Source: Ianthella basta
Taxonomy: Eukaryota; Porifera; Demospongiae; Verongiida; Ianthellidae
NCBI GenBank assembly: GCA_964019415.1
Contig: OZ025887.1
Span: 4,600,381-4,664,380, forward strand
Direction of reading: 5' to 3'
DNA: 64,000 bases
The position numbers and the translations under genes were made by a program. The notes beneath the pieces are model-generated. The model saw only the letters and a list, made by a program, of their open reading frames with translations, made no database searches and was not told where the DNA came from. Shown here one piece after another: positions 1-11,003 of this stretch; the stretch's first letter is position 1; every line of letters starts with the position of its first letter.

Positions 1-199
1 CCCTCGCAGAAACTATCACCAACAACCACCTTACGGATGTAACGCCTAGCTCGTTCGAACAGTGATGTATCTTCACCAAACATAGTCGCCTGCACATCGC
101 AGCAACAGAGCGTCGAGTCCCGCGTGAGTGCATCCCTCTTCGAAGCCCCTCCACCGCTCTTCTGGGGCGAGCTACACACCTGACGGAAAAGTGGAACAG
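1..199. other. Unassigned sequence left of the 205-bp repeats
   Basis: No open frame, RNA gene or repeat is recognisable here. The first readable relative of the 205-bp repeat begins near 200. Confidence 0.4.
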
Positions 200-1164
200 T
201 GACCTGACGTCTGTAAAGCAATAGTCTTCCTCCTGCGCGTATATGCCTAAGAAATGGGACAGTTACTTTCTCTACCGGAAAGCCCCGATCCAGGTGCATC
301 AGCGGATAGGAAAAACCTTGCGTACTGACCCTCCACTGAGCTAGTCTGCCTCTGCTGGTAAGTTAACAGCCTGGCGGATGTAAGATGTGTGACGCCGTGC
401 AACAGTAACCTGACGTATGTAAAGCAATTGTCCTTCTCCCTCACGTATGCCTAAGAAACGGGGCAGTTGTTTTCTCTGCCACAAAGCCTTGGTCCAGGTG
501 CATCAGTGGGTAGACGGATCTAACTGCGCTGGCCCTCCACCGAGCTAGTCTGCCGCTACTGGTAAATTAACAGCCTGACGCCTGTAAGATGTGATATGGC
601 AGTGCAACATTAACCTGGCGTATGTAAAGCAATTGTCCTTCTCCCTCACGTATGCCTAAGAAATGGGGCAGTTGTTTTCTCTGCCACAAAGCCTTGGTCC
701 AGGTGCATCAGTGGGTAGGCGGATCTAACTGCGCTGACCCTCCACCGAGCTAGTCTGCCGCTGCTGGTAAATTAACAGCCTGACGCCTGTAAGATGTGTG
801 ATGGCAGTGCAACATTAACCTGGCGTAGGTAAAGCAATTGTCTTGCTTCCGTGCGCATGCCTAAGGATTGGGATGGTCAACTTCTCTGACAGAAAGCCCC
901 GATCCAGATGCATTAGCGGATAGGTGAATCAACTGCGCTGACCCTCCACTGGGCTAGTCTGCCTCTGGCTGTAAATTAACAGCCTGACGGATGTAAAATG
1001 CGTAATGGCGTGCAACAGTAACCTGACGTATGTAAAGCAATTGCCCTTCTTCCTCACGCATGCCTAAGAAATGGGGCAGTTGCTTTCTCTGCCGGAAAGA
1101 CCCGATCCAGGTGCATCAGCGGGTAGGATCTACACAACATTCATTGCACCAGTACAAGTGTAGC
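200..1164. repeat. ~205-bp tandem repeat, about five copies
   Basis: The landmark GCCTAAGAAATGGGGCAG or a close variant recurs near 244, 448, 653, 858 and 1060, giving a period of 202-205 bp. A second landmark, GTAAATTAACAGCCTGACG, recurs near 358, 564, 768 and 970. Copies differ by scattered substitutions, so this is a moderately diverged satellite. The array resumes beyond the retrotransposon at about 3,701, which shows that the retrotransposon landed inside it. No coding role is apparent; the short frames are broken in most copies. Confidence 0.85.
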
Positions 1165-1326
1165 TGGAAATGCACCATCATCATCATCATCATCATCATC
1201 ATTCATAACGGCAATGTCTCCTCTGCAGGAGGTAGCCTAATGTACAATGGATAACATAGTATATGTCTGGAAATAGTAATGTTCTATAGTCAAAGTTCTA
1301 ATGGATTACTTAAAATTATCAGTCCA

Positions 1327-3330
1327 TCACTTCCTTGGTCTTCCTCTCGGTCTCTTTCCCGTCATTTCTTCTTCATATACTTGCTTCACCAATCGATCCC
1401 CATCCATCTCCTCCACTTTCACCTTCCACCTTCTTTGCTTCTCCTTCACAATGTCCAACACTGCTTCCTGTCCAAGAGATCTCCTCACCGCTTCATTTCT
1501 CACCCTGTCCATCCTTGTCACACCCTCCACTCTTCTTAGGAACATCATTTCACATGCCTGTATCTTACTCTCGTGTCTCTTCTGCATAGTCCATGTCTCA
1601 CAGCCATAGGTGAGTGTGGGCACTACCATAGCATTGAACACCCTCAGCTTAGTTTTCTTCAGTAGCTCTCTTCTCTCCAGCACCTCCTTTCTCATTGCTC
1701 CTACCACTTTTGCTGCTGCCCCAACCCTCTGTTCAATTTCTTCATCACACCTCCCATCTGCACTGATCATTGCTCCTAGGTACTTCAGCTTCTTAACATC
1801 TTCAATATCTTCACCCTCAATGCTCAATTTACATTCCTCTTCTGTCCTGCTTACCACCATCACTTTCGTTTTTCGCCAATGCATCTTCATTCCCCATTTC
1901 TCCATCACTTTCTTCATCTCATCCAAGTTTCTCTGCATGTCGTCCTTCTTCTCAGTCACCATCACCACATCATCTGCAAATAGTAGCATCTGTACGTTGG
2001 TAGCTGTTAGCTGCACCCCGCCCTGTAGGTTCTCTTTCACTTCTCTTATTATTCCATCCATGAACACATTAAATAACCATGGTGACATCACACACCCCTG
2101 CCTCACTCCCTGGGTAATGGGGAACCATCCTGACATTTTCCCACTAGCACGGACACATGCTTGGCTCCCTAGGTACATGGACTTGATTGCTGTCATTAGA
2201 CCTCCCTGAATTCCATAGCGCTCCAGCACCTGCCATAACCTGACTCTACAGACCTTATCGTATGCTTTCTCCAGATCTATGCACGCTATCACCATCTGTT
2301 TGTTCTTCTCAAGCACTTTCTCGCTTAGTTGCCTGATTGTAAAGATTTGATCTACACAACTTCTTCCTCGCCTAAAGGCCCCTTGCACTTCCAATACCTT
2401 ACTTTCCGTTTTGCTTCTCACTCGGCTGTCCAGGATTCGTGCATACACTTTGCTGGGTATACTGAGCAGGCTTATCCCTCTGTAGTTGCTACACACCATC
2501 TTACTGCCCTTCTTGTGCAGTGGTACAATAACCGCTTTCTTCCAATCATTCGCCACTTCTCCCTTTGCCCATGCTACCTCTATGACTCTGTGTAACCACT
2601 CAGCTGCCACCATGCCTCCTGCTTTCAGCATTTCCGCATCAATTCCACATACACCTGAAGCCTTTCCACTCTTCAACTTTGCTATGGCTTCCACAACTTC
2701 CTCAATACCAATGCTGTCCTCTTCATACATTGGGCATAAACCTGCAGCTTTCTTTGGGCTCTCCTCTTCCTGCCCCCCCTGTAGTAACTCTGAGAAGTAC
2801 TCCTTCCATCTCTCCATGACCCCATCTTCCTCACCAATCACTTGACCATTGCCATCACAAATCTTATCCACCTCTTGACTGCCTCTCTTAGGTGCCCTCA
2901 CTCTCCTCCAGAACCTGCGTTGGTTGTTCTGAAAGTCACTCTGCAGAGACCTGCCCAGCTCCATCCATTCTTCATTCTGTGCTATTCTCACTACTCTCTT
3001 GGCTTCCTTCTTTGCCCGATGGTACTCATCCTTAGCTTCTGATGTCTTTCGTTGCAACCACATCATGTATGCCACCTTCTTCTTCCTTACTGCTTCCTTC
3101 ACTTCCTCATTCCACCATCTCGTTCTCTTCCTCTGTCCATTGTGTCGTCTCACCCCACACACTTCCACAGCTGTGCTCAATATTCCTTCCTTAAATTCTG
3201 CCCACACCTCTTCACTGCTCTCCTCCCTGTGGCTTACTCTCTGACCTCTGATGCTCATTTTCTGCTTCAACCTCATCTCAAACTTCAACCTTATACACCT
3301 ATCTTTCAACCTATCTGTTCTGATCCTCAC
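1327..3330 (-). pseudogene. LINE reverse transcriptase ORF
   Basis: About 667 codons of reverse transcriptase from a non-LTR element. Visible landmarks are the NYRGISLL fingers motif, the GRSCVDQIF and DLEKAYDKV palm motifs, TQGVRQGCVMSPWLFN, and the catalytic FADD (LLFADDVV). The extreme C-terminus is basic, ending RPRGRPRK. The upstream endonuclease lies in a different frame and the two overlap by a few bases at 3,327-3,330, where family members normally read straight through, so a one-base frameshift has split the polyprotein. This copy is therefore probably dead, although the RT frame itself is uninterrupted. Confidence 0.85.
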
Positions 3331-3686
3331 ACTCTCCTCAACCTTTCTGTGTCTTCCCCCCTGTTCATTTTACTGATCTTCAACAGAACTAGATGGTGAT
3401 CGCTCCCTATCTCCGCACCCCTAACCACTCTAACATCTTTTACCCTCACTCGATCGCCCTTTCTCACCAGAAAGTAGTCTATGATGCTCCTCAGCTCTCT
3501 GCCTGGGCACACCCACGTATACTTGTGTATCTCCCTGTGTTGGTACCATGAATTTGCAACCAGCATCTCATTTACTGCACAAAACCTCAACAGTTGCTCC
3601 CCACTTTCATTTCTTACTGCTTCACCATGCCTGCCAATCACACTGCCCCACACTTCAGAGTCTTTGCCCACTCTTGCATTTAGAAA
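3327..3686 (-). pseudogene. LINE endonuclease fragment, 5'-truncated
   Basis: The C-terminal part of an exonuclease-endonuclease-phosphatase (APE-like) domain. The motifs NARVGK, SVIGRHGE, YTWVCPG, SIIDYFLV and the terminal SDHHLV are readable in order. The N-terminal catalytic half is missing because the insertion is truncated. The final residues run to a stop that overlaps the RT start, which indicates the frameshift between the two domains. Codons upstream of 3,686 belong to the target duplication and satellite, not to the element. Confidence 0.8.
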
Positions 3687-3700
3687 TGGAAATGCACCAT

Positions 3701-4491
3701 GTATACTATATAACAAACGCTAGTGGGTGGTGATAGGATAAGGTAATGGTCAGTAACTATCAGTGGGTAGGTAAAACTATATATGCGCGCTGACATGCCA
3801 CTGGTTAGCCTGGTTCAAATGGTGAATTAACAGCCTGGCGGGTGTATTACGTGTGATGGTCTCCAAGTACAACAGTAACCTTGCGTATGTAACACAATTG
3901 GCCTGGTTAGGTGCATCAGTGGATAGGCGAATCTATCTGTGCCTATCCACCATTGGGTTAGCCTGGCTCTGCTGGTAAATTAACAACCTGAAGGATGTAT
4001 GGTATATTCACACAGCCGTGTGCAAAGTGCAGTCGTGTGAATGTAGATGGATCTGCTACTGTGAATACTAGAAGTAGCACATCCAGCCCAGTCAAGGATC
4101 TCTGGTTGAGTAGTGCATGTGTGATGCATGGCCACACTGGAGGAAACGCATCCAACCTGTAACATACTGGAGGCTGGATCTCTGGCTGGGGCTGGGTGGT
4201 AATAGTGTGTGATCCATGGATGGATGGATGGATGTGCTGATGTGGCACACTTCAGGAATCACATCTAGCTAACCTAGACTGGGATTCAGTGTGTATATGT
4301 ATATGATTCTCGGTAGGTGGATGCACAGTCCTGACATAATGGAAGTAGTTCAGCCAACTGAGGCTTGGGCAACGAATGGGCTTGCCGTCTTTAGCTAAAC
4401 AGGGATCTCTGGCTGGGTATCAGCCGGTAGATGAAACAATCTGCGCCAACCCTCCACTGGGTTAGCCTGGCTCAAGCTGTGAATTAACAAC
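3701..4491. repeat. Continuation of the ~205-bp repeat, degenerate
   Basis: The same landmarks as in the left array return in diverged form: GTGAATTAACAGCCTGGCGG near 3,821, GTAAATTAACAACCTGAAGG near 3,974 and GTGAATTAACAACCTGATGC near 4,480. Spacing is irregular here (about 150 bp and 500 bp), so copies have been deleted or invaded by other sequence. Confidence 0.7.
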
Positions 4492-4507
4492 CTGATGCAT
4501 GTATGAT

Positions 4508-4655
4508 TGAAGTGAGGGCTTCTCAGCTGGCTCAGGCATCAGAAAGGGGTTGGTTCCCTAATACCAGCTTCACAACAGGGTTGAAAACCTTGCCGACGTT
4601 TCGACCAGATGCTCTGGTCTTCTTCAGGGCGCCCTATTAGAGAACCAACCCCTTT
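4508..4655 (-). mobile_element. Small insertion with hammerhead ribozyme, Penelope-like origin suspected
   Basis: A ~148-bp insertion in the 205-bp repeat, flanked by an exact 16-bp direct repeat CTGATGCATGTATGAT (4492-4507 and 4656-4671). The insertion is largely a hairpin: a 21-base inverted repeat pairs 4537-4557 with 4642-4662, the outer bases of the right arm falling in the direct repeat. Its centre holds a hammerhead core on the minus strand (separate entry). Penelope-like retroelements are known to carry hammerhead motifs and to leave variable-length target duplications, so I infer a short Penelope-like derivative. No reverse transcriptase is present. Confidence 0.65.
4595..4627 (-). 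ncRNA. Hammerhead self-cleaving ribozyme core (type I-like)
   Basis: On the minus strand the core reads CTGAAGA (4627-4621), then a perfect 7-bp stem II GACCAGA/TCTGGTC (4619-4613 with 4609-4603, three-base loop), then GAAAC (4602-4598) and GTC (4597-4595). This matches the conserved CUGANGA - stem II - GAAA - UH layout. Stem III is almost absent, as in retroelement hammerheads. Stem I is formed by GCC/GGC beside the core, CTAATA/TATTAG further out, and the 21-base inverted repeat outside that. Predicted cleavage follows C4595. Activity is inferred, not shown. Confidence 0.7.
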
Positions 4656-4671
4656 CTGATGCATGTATGAT

Positions 4672-5960
4672 GTCTAGCATGCCTGTCTCACCTATTCTGA
4701 TTGCACCTTCTCATGCATGCATGGCGCAGTGGTATGTTCAACCTCTCTGGCTCCAAGCTCTTGTCCAGATGCACCAGCAACTGGGCCCAGCATCATCCAG
4801 CATGTTGATTAGCACCTGGGCAAAATACACTAAACAGCCAACAGCATGCATGGCATGGCATAGATCCATATTCATGTGTGAATGTAAGTGGATGTGGTAG
4901 CGATGCACTGGAGGAAACACATTCAACCCAGTCTGGGATATCTGGGTGAGTGTGCATGTGATCTAGGATCAAGTGTGAATATAGATGAATGTGGTGGAGA
5001 GGAATCACATCCATCCTAGGCTACAGTCTCTGGCATGGTAAGTGGGTGTAATCTTGGATTAAATGTGAGAAGAAAAGAATGAGCTAGTGTAACATACTAG
5101 AGGAACACATCCATCCTAGGCTAGCAGGGATCTCTGGCTTGGTATTGGGTTTGTATCCATGGTCAAATAGGAATGTATCTGGTTGTGTTGTTGTGATATT
5201 TATAAAGGAGGGAACACATGCATCTGAGGCTGGGTTCTCTGGCTAGATTGTGCGTGTGATGATAGGATCAAGCGTGAATGTGGAGGGATTTAATGCATCT
5301 GAACCTAGGATGCGAACTCATGCTGAACTGCCTGTGTGATCTATGGTCATGTGTGTATGTATATAAAGGGGCTGCTGGACATGCTGGAGGCACCAAATCC
5401 AAATTATGTTGGGACCTCCATCTGATCTATGGTCAAATATGAATGTAGATGGTTGTGCTGCTGTGACATTTATAAAGGAGGAAGCACATCCAGCACAGGT
5501 TTGGATGTCTGGCTGGTTTGTCATCTGATCTAGGATGAAGTGTGGAATTTGATGGATGTGCTGGTAATGAAGGGAACACACACCTCTCAGGCTGGAGTCT
5601 CCAGCTGGGTTGTGTTTGTAATCTTGGATCATGCAAGTGTGAATATTGAGGGATGTGCAGTTTGACACGCCAGATTTAACATATGTATCAAAGCTGCGTT
5701 TGGTCTGGATTGTGTCAATGAGATCCATGATCATGTGTGTTTGGTGGGTGTGCTCCTGTATCTATCTTGTCACTTGATCCTAGATCACATGCATGCATTG
5801 TATAGCCAGGTTTGGCAGCTTAGGATAGATGCACTTCCATCCGTATGTGACAGTAGCACCATGGATCACACCAGAACATCACCAGAAATCTCAACATACG
5901 TAACTTCATTGGATGTGATACCTAAAGTATATCATAATATCACAACAACACATCCATCCA
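4672..5960. repeat. Degenerate ~90-110-bp interspersed tandem repeats
   Basis: The phrases GATCTCTGGCTGGGT, GTGAATGTAGATGGATGTG, GGAACACATCCAGCCTAGGCT and TGATCTAGGATCAAGTGTGAATG recur with variation, for example near 4,938, 5,030, 5,128, 5,238, 5,510 and 5,602. Spacing is roughly 90-110 bp. The earlier part of the series begins near 4,010, overlapping the end of the 205-bp repeat. No gene is visible. Confidence 0.55.
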
Positions 5961-6018
5961 CATCTGGCATGTGGTGAGCAGCTTAAAAATAGTTAGTTGT
6001 GCATAATTATGTGCATGT

Positions 6019-6021
<3 letters not shown>

Positions 6022-6069
<48 letters not shown>
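6022..6069. repeat. (GT)n microsatellite
   Basis: An uninterrupted GT run immediately upstream of the retroelement fragment. Confidence 0.95.
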
Positions 6070-6510
6070 GTGCTCAAGGTCATCTTTGACTTTTCCAAGC
6101 ACAACCTGACATCAGGAATGCAAGTCATAGCTGACCTACCAGGCCAGCAGTACACGTTCCCCCAAGACATTGCTCCCACGGACCTGCGCCTGGACATGGT
6201 TATCTGGGGAACTTCAGCCATCTACCTGGTAGAGCTGACGGTGCCTTTTGAGACCAACATTGCAGACGCTGCAGAGAGGAAGGTCCATCGGTACCGGGAC
6301 CTTGCAGCTGCCTGTGCTTGTTCCCGCCACACATCTATCATCACTCTCGAGGTCAGGTCGAGAGGCTTCCTGAGCACAGTGGGCTTTCAGCAGCTCTTCA
6401 AACTGCTACAAGCCAAAGCCAAAGACCGACAGAACTTCGAGATTGACATAATTAAGCATGTGGTTGCATCGTCCTACGACATCTGGTGTAAACGGAACTG
6501 GTGTAGTTAA
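6070..6510 (+). pseudogene. Retroelement-derived C-terminal fragment, restriction-like nuclease type
   Basis: About 147 codons open to a TAA stop at 6510, beginning directly after a GT microsatellite with no credible start. The arrangement LRLDMVIW - YLVELTVPFE - (N)xxxAxxRKxxRY resembles the PD-(D/E)XK-like C-terminal domain seen in polyproteins of several invertebrate retroelements, here with Asp at the first acidic position and Glu in the VEL strand, and a downstream ITLEVRSRGF strand. It ends KRNWCS. No reverse transcriptase lies upstream in this window, so it is a truncated remnant; domestication cannot be excluded. Confidence 0.5.
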
Positions 6511-6753
6511 GTTTGTATGATACTTTTTTTTTCTTTCCTCTTGAACTCTGCTGCATGTTTGTTTAAGCTTTTGTAACTCCTGTACATAGTTAGCCTCTGG
6601 TGTCTTAACCATACTGTGCAAGTTCATCGTCAGAACTTTCCTTTTTTGGCAGTGTTAAGCTCACCTTAATGTCACTTTTCTGTTGTATGCATGCTCTTTG
6701 ACCAGTCTTTAGCACTGGTGTTTTCAATAATAATGATTGGTGACATTGAAAAA

Positions 6754-6813
<60 letters not shown>

Positions 6814-8100
6814 ATGTGCATGTTTGTGAATCAATGTAGCAGTGAGTTTGTAGCCCCAGAGTATATTAACATATATATTTGGGGCCATAATCCAAGCTTC
6901 TACTGAGGAAGTTCCTTTTGTTGGTTTTAGGTTACCTAGAATTACTTTCCATGCAGCAAATTGCAATCAAAACACCAGTGCATGTGAGAAATTCACCAGA
7001 GCTGGCACAATTCCACCATATAGCTACATATAGGTGCACTTGATTGGTTGAAACATGCTATGAATATACTATCAACACTATTTTGCTTCCATGTGAGGGC
7101 AGCAGGTTAGGAGCAGTAGCTATCTTAACTTGGTTCAGTACAACTGCAATTTGACATGGCTAAAATGTTGTAAGGGACTGCATGATGAACATTTCCATGG
7201 TCCAGCAACCATTCCACTACACCGTCTTGATCTGTCTAGCTGTGTACGTACACCCTGGGGGTGCTACAAGGACTAGGAGGGCACAGGCTCATGATGATGA
7301 CCACATGGGCACGTACAACTCACTTTGCTTTGGATTATTCACTTTAGTACTTTGTGGCTGGCTGTGCTGCTCCTGACTTGTTGAAGTAGAAGTTTCAATT
7401 ATGTTTGCACCAGCAATGCATTCATGTGTCAAACTCCCTGTTTTGTACACAACTCCCTGACCAGTGTGCATTGTATGGTACAATGTCACAATAATTATAT
7501 TGGCACAAGTATGAGCAATGAATGCCGAAACCTGTCCAGACATGCTTTTGGATTAACAGTCCAGACTAGATCAGAGGCTATAACATGGACCATGGAGCCA
7601 TGGGGGTGTCTAACTCATACTTGTGATGCATTCCTTCTCTATCACCTGTGTGCATCTTAGAACAACAACTCCTTTGCTTGTAAACCTTCTGCAATGAAAG
7701 TCTTCAATGATACGTGCGTACACACACTACAGATGTCAACACTACTACTTTGATCCTACAATGAAATATGTAATAGTTAAATGCCGCCCAAGAGGTTCTG
7801 CAGGATTTAGAATCATTGTTTAGATGCATGTTACCATGGCAACGGGATCTATATACAAATAACATGACTGCCAAAATTAATCAGTCCCTGACAGTTTACA
7901 GCTAGAGAAGTGTGAATTCTACACACTGCGTCTAAGTCTAAAATGATATTCACTGCACTCCATGCAGAAAGAAATACACTGCTTAAAAAACTGTACACGA
8001 TACCAAGTACATAACATGGCTGTCATGCATTGATGGGGGGGACACCACGAAAATGGGACATTGCAAAGGAGGAAATAAATTTAGCAGCAGCAATAAGTGT
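6511..8100. other. No recognisable gene
   Basis: Apart from a GT run at 6,757-6,811 I see only short unsupported frames. None has a recognisable motif or a splice pattern linking it to a neighbour. Confidence 0.5.
6757..6811. repeat. (GT)n microsatellite
   Basis: A GT run of about 55 bp in non-genic sequence. Confidence 0.95.
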
Positions 8101-8121
8101 GTCCTGCTTTACAGTTGAACA

Positions 8122-8454
8122 TCATGAAGAGGATAACTTGTGAAAATGTTCTCTCTGCAGATTATCCTTTAGCTCCACAAAGCTATCTCTGCTCAGTGCT
8201 GTAAGGAGGATGGACCACGTGTACTCCTCTGTCCCAGTGTGCTGATATCCTCTCAGCCAACAGCTGAGCATGTCTCGACATGCCCCCTCATCATCAGTGG
8301 AGTGATTCTTGGCATTCACTCCACTGACACAGGCCCTCTACTCCCAACTTGAGGGCCACCCGCTGCCAGTTAGCAGCAACTGCTGTCACAACCACCTCTT
8401 CTATATCTTTTATGTCTGGGATGGATAAGATATCAATCAATGAGGGCACAGGCA
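8122..8454 (-). pseudogene. Death-domain exon at the 3' end of the Roco-type remnant
   Basis: A probable acceptor (CATTTTCAG) precedes 8,454. The first frame reads PSLIDIL...VVVTAVAANWQRVALKLGVE and the second frame continues HSTDDEGACRDMLSCWLRGY...WSILLTAL. Together these match the Trp-Leu pattern of a Death domain, a protein-interaction fold. They lie in different frames that switch near 8,330. The stop is at 8,122. Its position downstream of the kinase on the same strand suggests one original gene. Confidence 0.6.
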
Positions 8455-8669
8455 CCTGAAAATGGAGAGGATGGAGACAAAAGTGACCAGACGAGAGTGA
8501 GACAATGTACATAGAAAGGCGTCAGGAAAAGAACTCAGCATTTGGCAACTTATGAATAGATGTATTGTTATCCCATGATTAACTATCTTGAAAGCCAGCA
8601 GTAGCCTATATACTGCAAAGAACTGTAATTCATACACAACATGTGCTATGATACCGCACCTTGCAAGTT

Positions 8670-9235
8670 AACTGATGATTGAGCCTGGCTCAGTTCAGCT
8701 GAGGTCTGAGGCTGGCTTGGTGCAGATGAGGACAGAGGCTAGTTTGATTTAGCTATTGATTAAGATTGCCCCAGTTTTGTTGACGACTGAGGATGGCTCA
8801 AGTCAGCCAACATCTGAGGCTGGCTATATAGATCCAGATGTCAACAGAGCCTGGATAGTTTCAGCCAACAACTGAGGCTGGTTTGGTTCAACTAATGACT
8901 GCGGTTGGCTCAGTCCAGCCAAAAACTGAGGCTGACTAGGTTCATCCTAGGTCTGAGGATGGCTTAGCCCAGCTTATAACTGAGGATGGCTCAGTTCAGC
9001 TGATGAATGATGTTGGCTTAGTGTAGATAATGACTGAGACTGGCTTGGTCCAGCTAAAAACTGTGGCTGGTTTAGTTCAGTCAACATCTGAGGCTGGATC
9101 AGTCCAGCCAATGCTAGGTTCAGTTGATATCTGAGTCTGGCTCTGCCCAGCTAACAACAGAAGCTGGTTTGGTTCAGTCGATGACTGCAGTTGTCTTGGC
9201 CCAACTAATTGAAGTTGGCTCAGTTCAGCTGATGC
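8670..9235 (-). repeat. Degenerate ~30-bp minisatellite, tail of the Roco-type gene
   Basis: GGCTGGCTTGGTTCAGCT and ACTGAGGCTGG phrases recur about every 30 bp. On the minus strand the unit reads roughly as a ten-residue SQPQLSAEL-like repeat, in phase with the kinase frame at the right end. Stops now interrupt it here. It continues at 9,445-9,700 on the far side of the MITE. Confidence 0.65.
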
Positions 9236-9444
9236 ACTGAGGGTAGTTTATTTAGCGATAGCACAGCCCCTGGAGATAACAAACAAATCAATCTATGTCC
9301 AAGACATTTCAATCCGTAGATCTTCTTCAACTGGTGTAAAACTGAGGATGAACTGAAGATCTATGGATCAAAATTTCCTGGACATAGATTGATTTGTTCG
9401 TGATCTCCAGTGGCTGTGCTATCGCTAAATAAACTACCCTCAGT
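9236..9444. mobile_element. Palindromic MITE
   Basis: A ~209-bp near-perfect hairpin. The left arm 9,236-9,326 pairs with the right arm 9,355-9,444, starting ACTGAGGGTAG and ending CTACCCTCAGT, with a ~28-bp loop. Only a few mismatches are visible in ~90 bp. It interrupts the ~30-bp minisatellite, so it is a later insertion. The immediate flanks are CA on the left and AC on the right; a two-base TA-type duplication is possible but not demonstrated. It has no coding capacity. Confidence 0.8.
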
Positions 9445-9700
9445 ACACTCTACGCAGCAATGAGCCTTTACCATGCACGGTAACTGAGCTCGAGGTTGGT
9501 ACAGCACTTCAGCTGATAACTGAGGCCGGCTTGGCTTAGCTAACAACTGAGGTTGAATCAGCTCAGCTGATGACTTAGGCTGCCTCAATTATGATGACGA
9601 TTGTGGTTTGCTTGGTTCAGATGATGATTAGGTTGGTTCAGTTCAGCTGTTGACTGGTGCTGGCTTGGTGCAGATGATGACTGAGGATGATTTGACCTAT
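9445..9700 (-). repeat. Degenerate ~30-bp minisatellite, proximal part
   Basis: Continuation of the minisatellite between the MITE and the kinase domain. On the minus strand it encodes proline-, glutamine- and serine-rich segments such as RPQLSAEV and SSAELIQPQLLAK, so this tail was once coding. Confidence 0.65.
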
Positions 9701-11003
9701 CTCATCTGTTGTTGGGTGATCAATAGGGCTGTGCTTCCAGCACCTCTTTATCAGACCAGTCAGAAAGTGAACACCAGTGTGGGCAACTGGGAAGCACACA
9801 ATGCGAGGCCTCTTCCCTTGCTCAATGTACCTCGTAATATTAATAGCCTTGATATCATAATATGGATTGTGCCTTGTAAGTACCTGATACAGGACCATGG
9901 CATATGAGAAGAAGTCAGCTTTGAAATTATATATGGCATGGTTGCGATTTCCCTCCACATACGCAACCTCTGGAGCAATGAATCCTGGTGTGCCACGGGT
10001 ACCCTTCACACCAATTGGGACTGCCTGGGTAGTGCTACCAAAGGCAGCCAACTTGCAATTGACGATGTGGTCCATACCGAGAGACCACAGCAGAACATTA
10101 CCTGCCTCCAGCTCTCGGTAGATGAAAGAAAGACTATGAAGGAACCTGAGAGCAGATGCTATTTGGGAAAGAAGCTTGAACAGAACAACTCGAGATATGG
10201 AGACACTGTACTTAATGAGTGATCCATCCAGTGTGCCAAGAAGGGCCTCCTCCATGACTAGACATGGTAGGGTGATGGTTTCTCTGAAGCACTTGTGCTT
10301 CAATACGAAGCTGATTCAGAGCATCTAGGGGGTCACTTTTGTTCTGCGACTTAAATATCTTGACAGCCACAGATTATTTCTTGCAGCGACCATGGAAAAC
10401 TGTCCCAAAGCCACCTTGACCTAGCCGTCGGCTGTCATCTCTTTCAAACACAACCTCTGCCTCTTCTAGGAGAAAGCTTTTGTCAAAGTCTGTCAGCACT
10501 AGATCTGGAACTAGATCAACCAGTGAAACCTCATGACCCTTGGGGCAGGGGACACAGGCAGTGGAGTCTTTGATGTACTTCACCAGGCTCTCCTTGCTGA
10601 AGACATGAGGGTCTGGGCTACCTTCAGAAAGGCACTGGTAACACACACTTCTTTGTTCCAACCCATGCTCTGCAGCCTGCGGGCCAAGAAGGCCAGGGTA
10701 CCACTCCTCTACCAGGTTGGACACAAGGTCTATTAGCTGCCCATACACCTTGCAACCCTCACGGCCTGGGGTCACAACAATTTGCACACCATGCACTTCT
10801 GCAACACCATTCTTCTCCTCAAGGTCTTCAACAAGGAAGTAGCTACAGCTCAGGGTCACAATAATTGAAACCTGACCTCCAGTACTTGAAGACTGTATCA
10901 CCAGCCTTTATCACAGGTAGAGAGGCTGGCGCTGCTACTTTAGGCCAAGAAATTGATGGCTTCACTTCATCTCCTTGCTGCTCTGCATTTTCTGAAGTTG
11001 GCT

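Larger units (their letters stand above)
1179..3686 (-). mobile_element. 5'-truncated non-LTR retrotransposon (LINE) with target duplication
   Basis: A LINE insertion on the minus strand carrying the end of an apurinic-type endonuclease and a full reverse transcriptase. It is bounded by an exact 14-bp direct repeat TGGAAATGCACCAT at 1165-1178 and 3687-3700, read as the target-site duplication. Its 3' end is a (GAT)n tail (about 1176-1203 on the forward strand as ATC repeats). The 5' end is cut off inside the endonuclease, at the position of its NARVG motif, as is usual for incomplete reverse transcription. The host sequence is the 205-bp repeat. The clade (RTE-, CR1- or L2-like) cannot be settled by eye. 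Confidence 0.9.

Noticed and set aside
1060..1254. Small ORF MPKKWGSCFLCRK in the 205-bp repeat
   Set aside because: The same frame is broken in the other copies and the ORF runs into the LINE target site and tail.
1279..3723. Plus-strand ORFs over the LINE
   Set aside because: Antisense shadows of the reverse transcriptase and endonuclease frames.
7182..7660. Short ORFs in the gene-poor stretch 6,511-8,100
   Set aside because: No motif, no splice support and overlapping frames on both strands.
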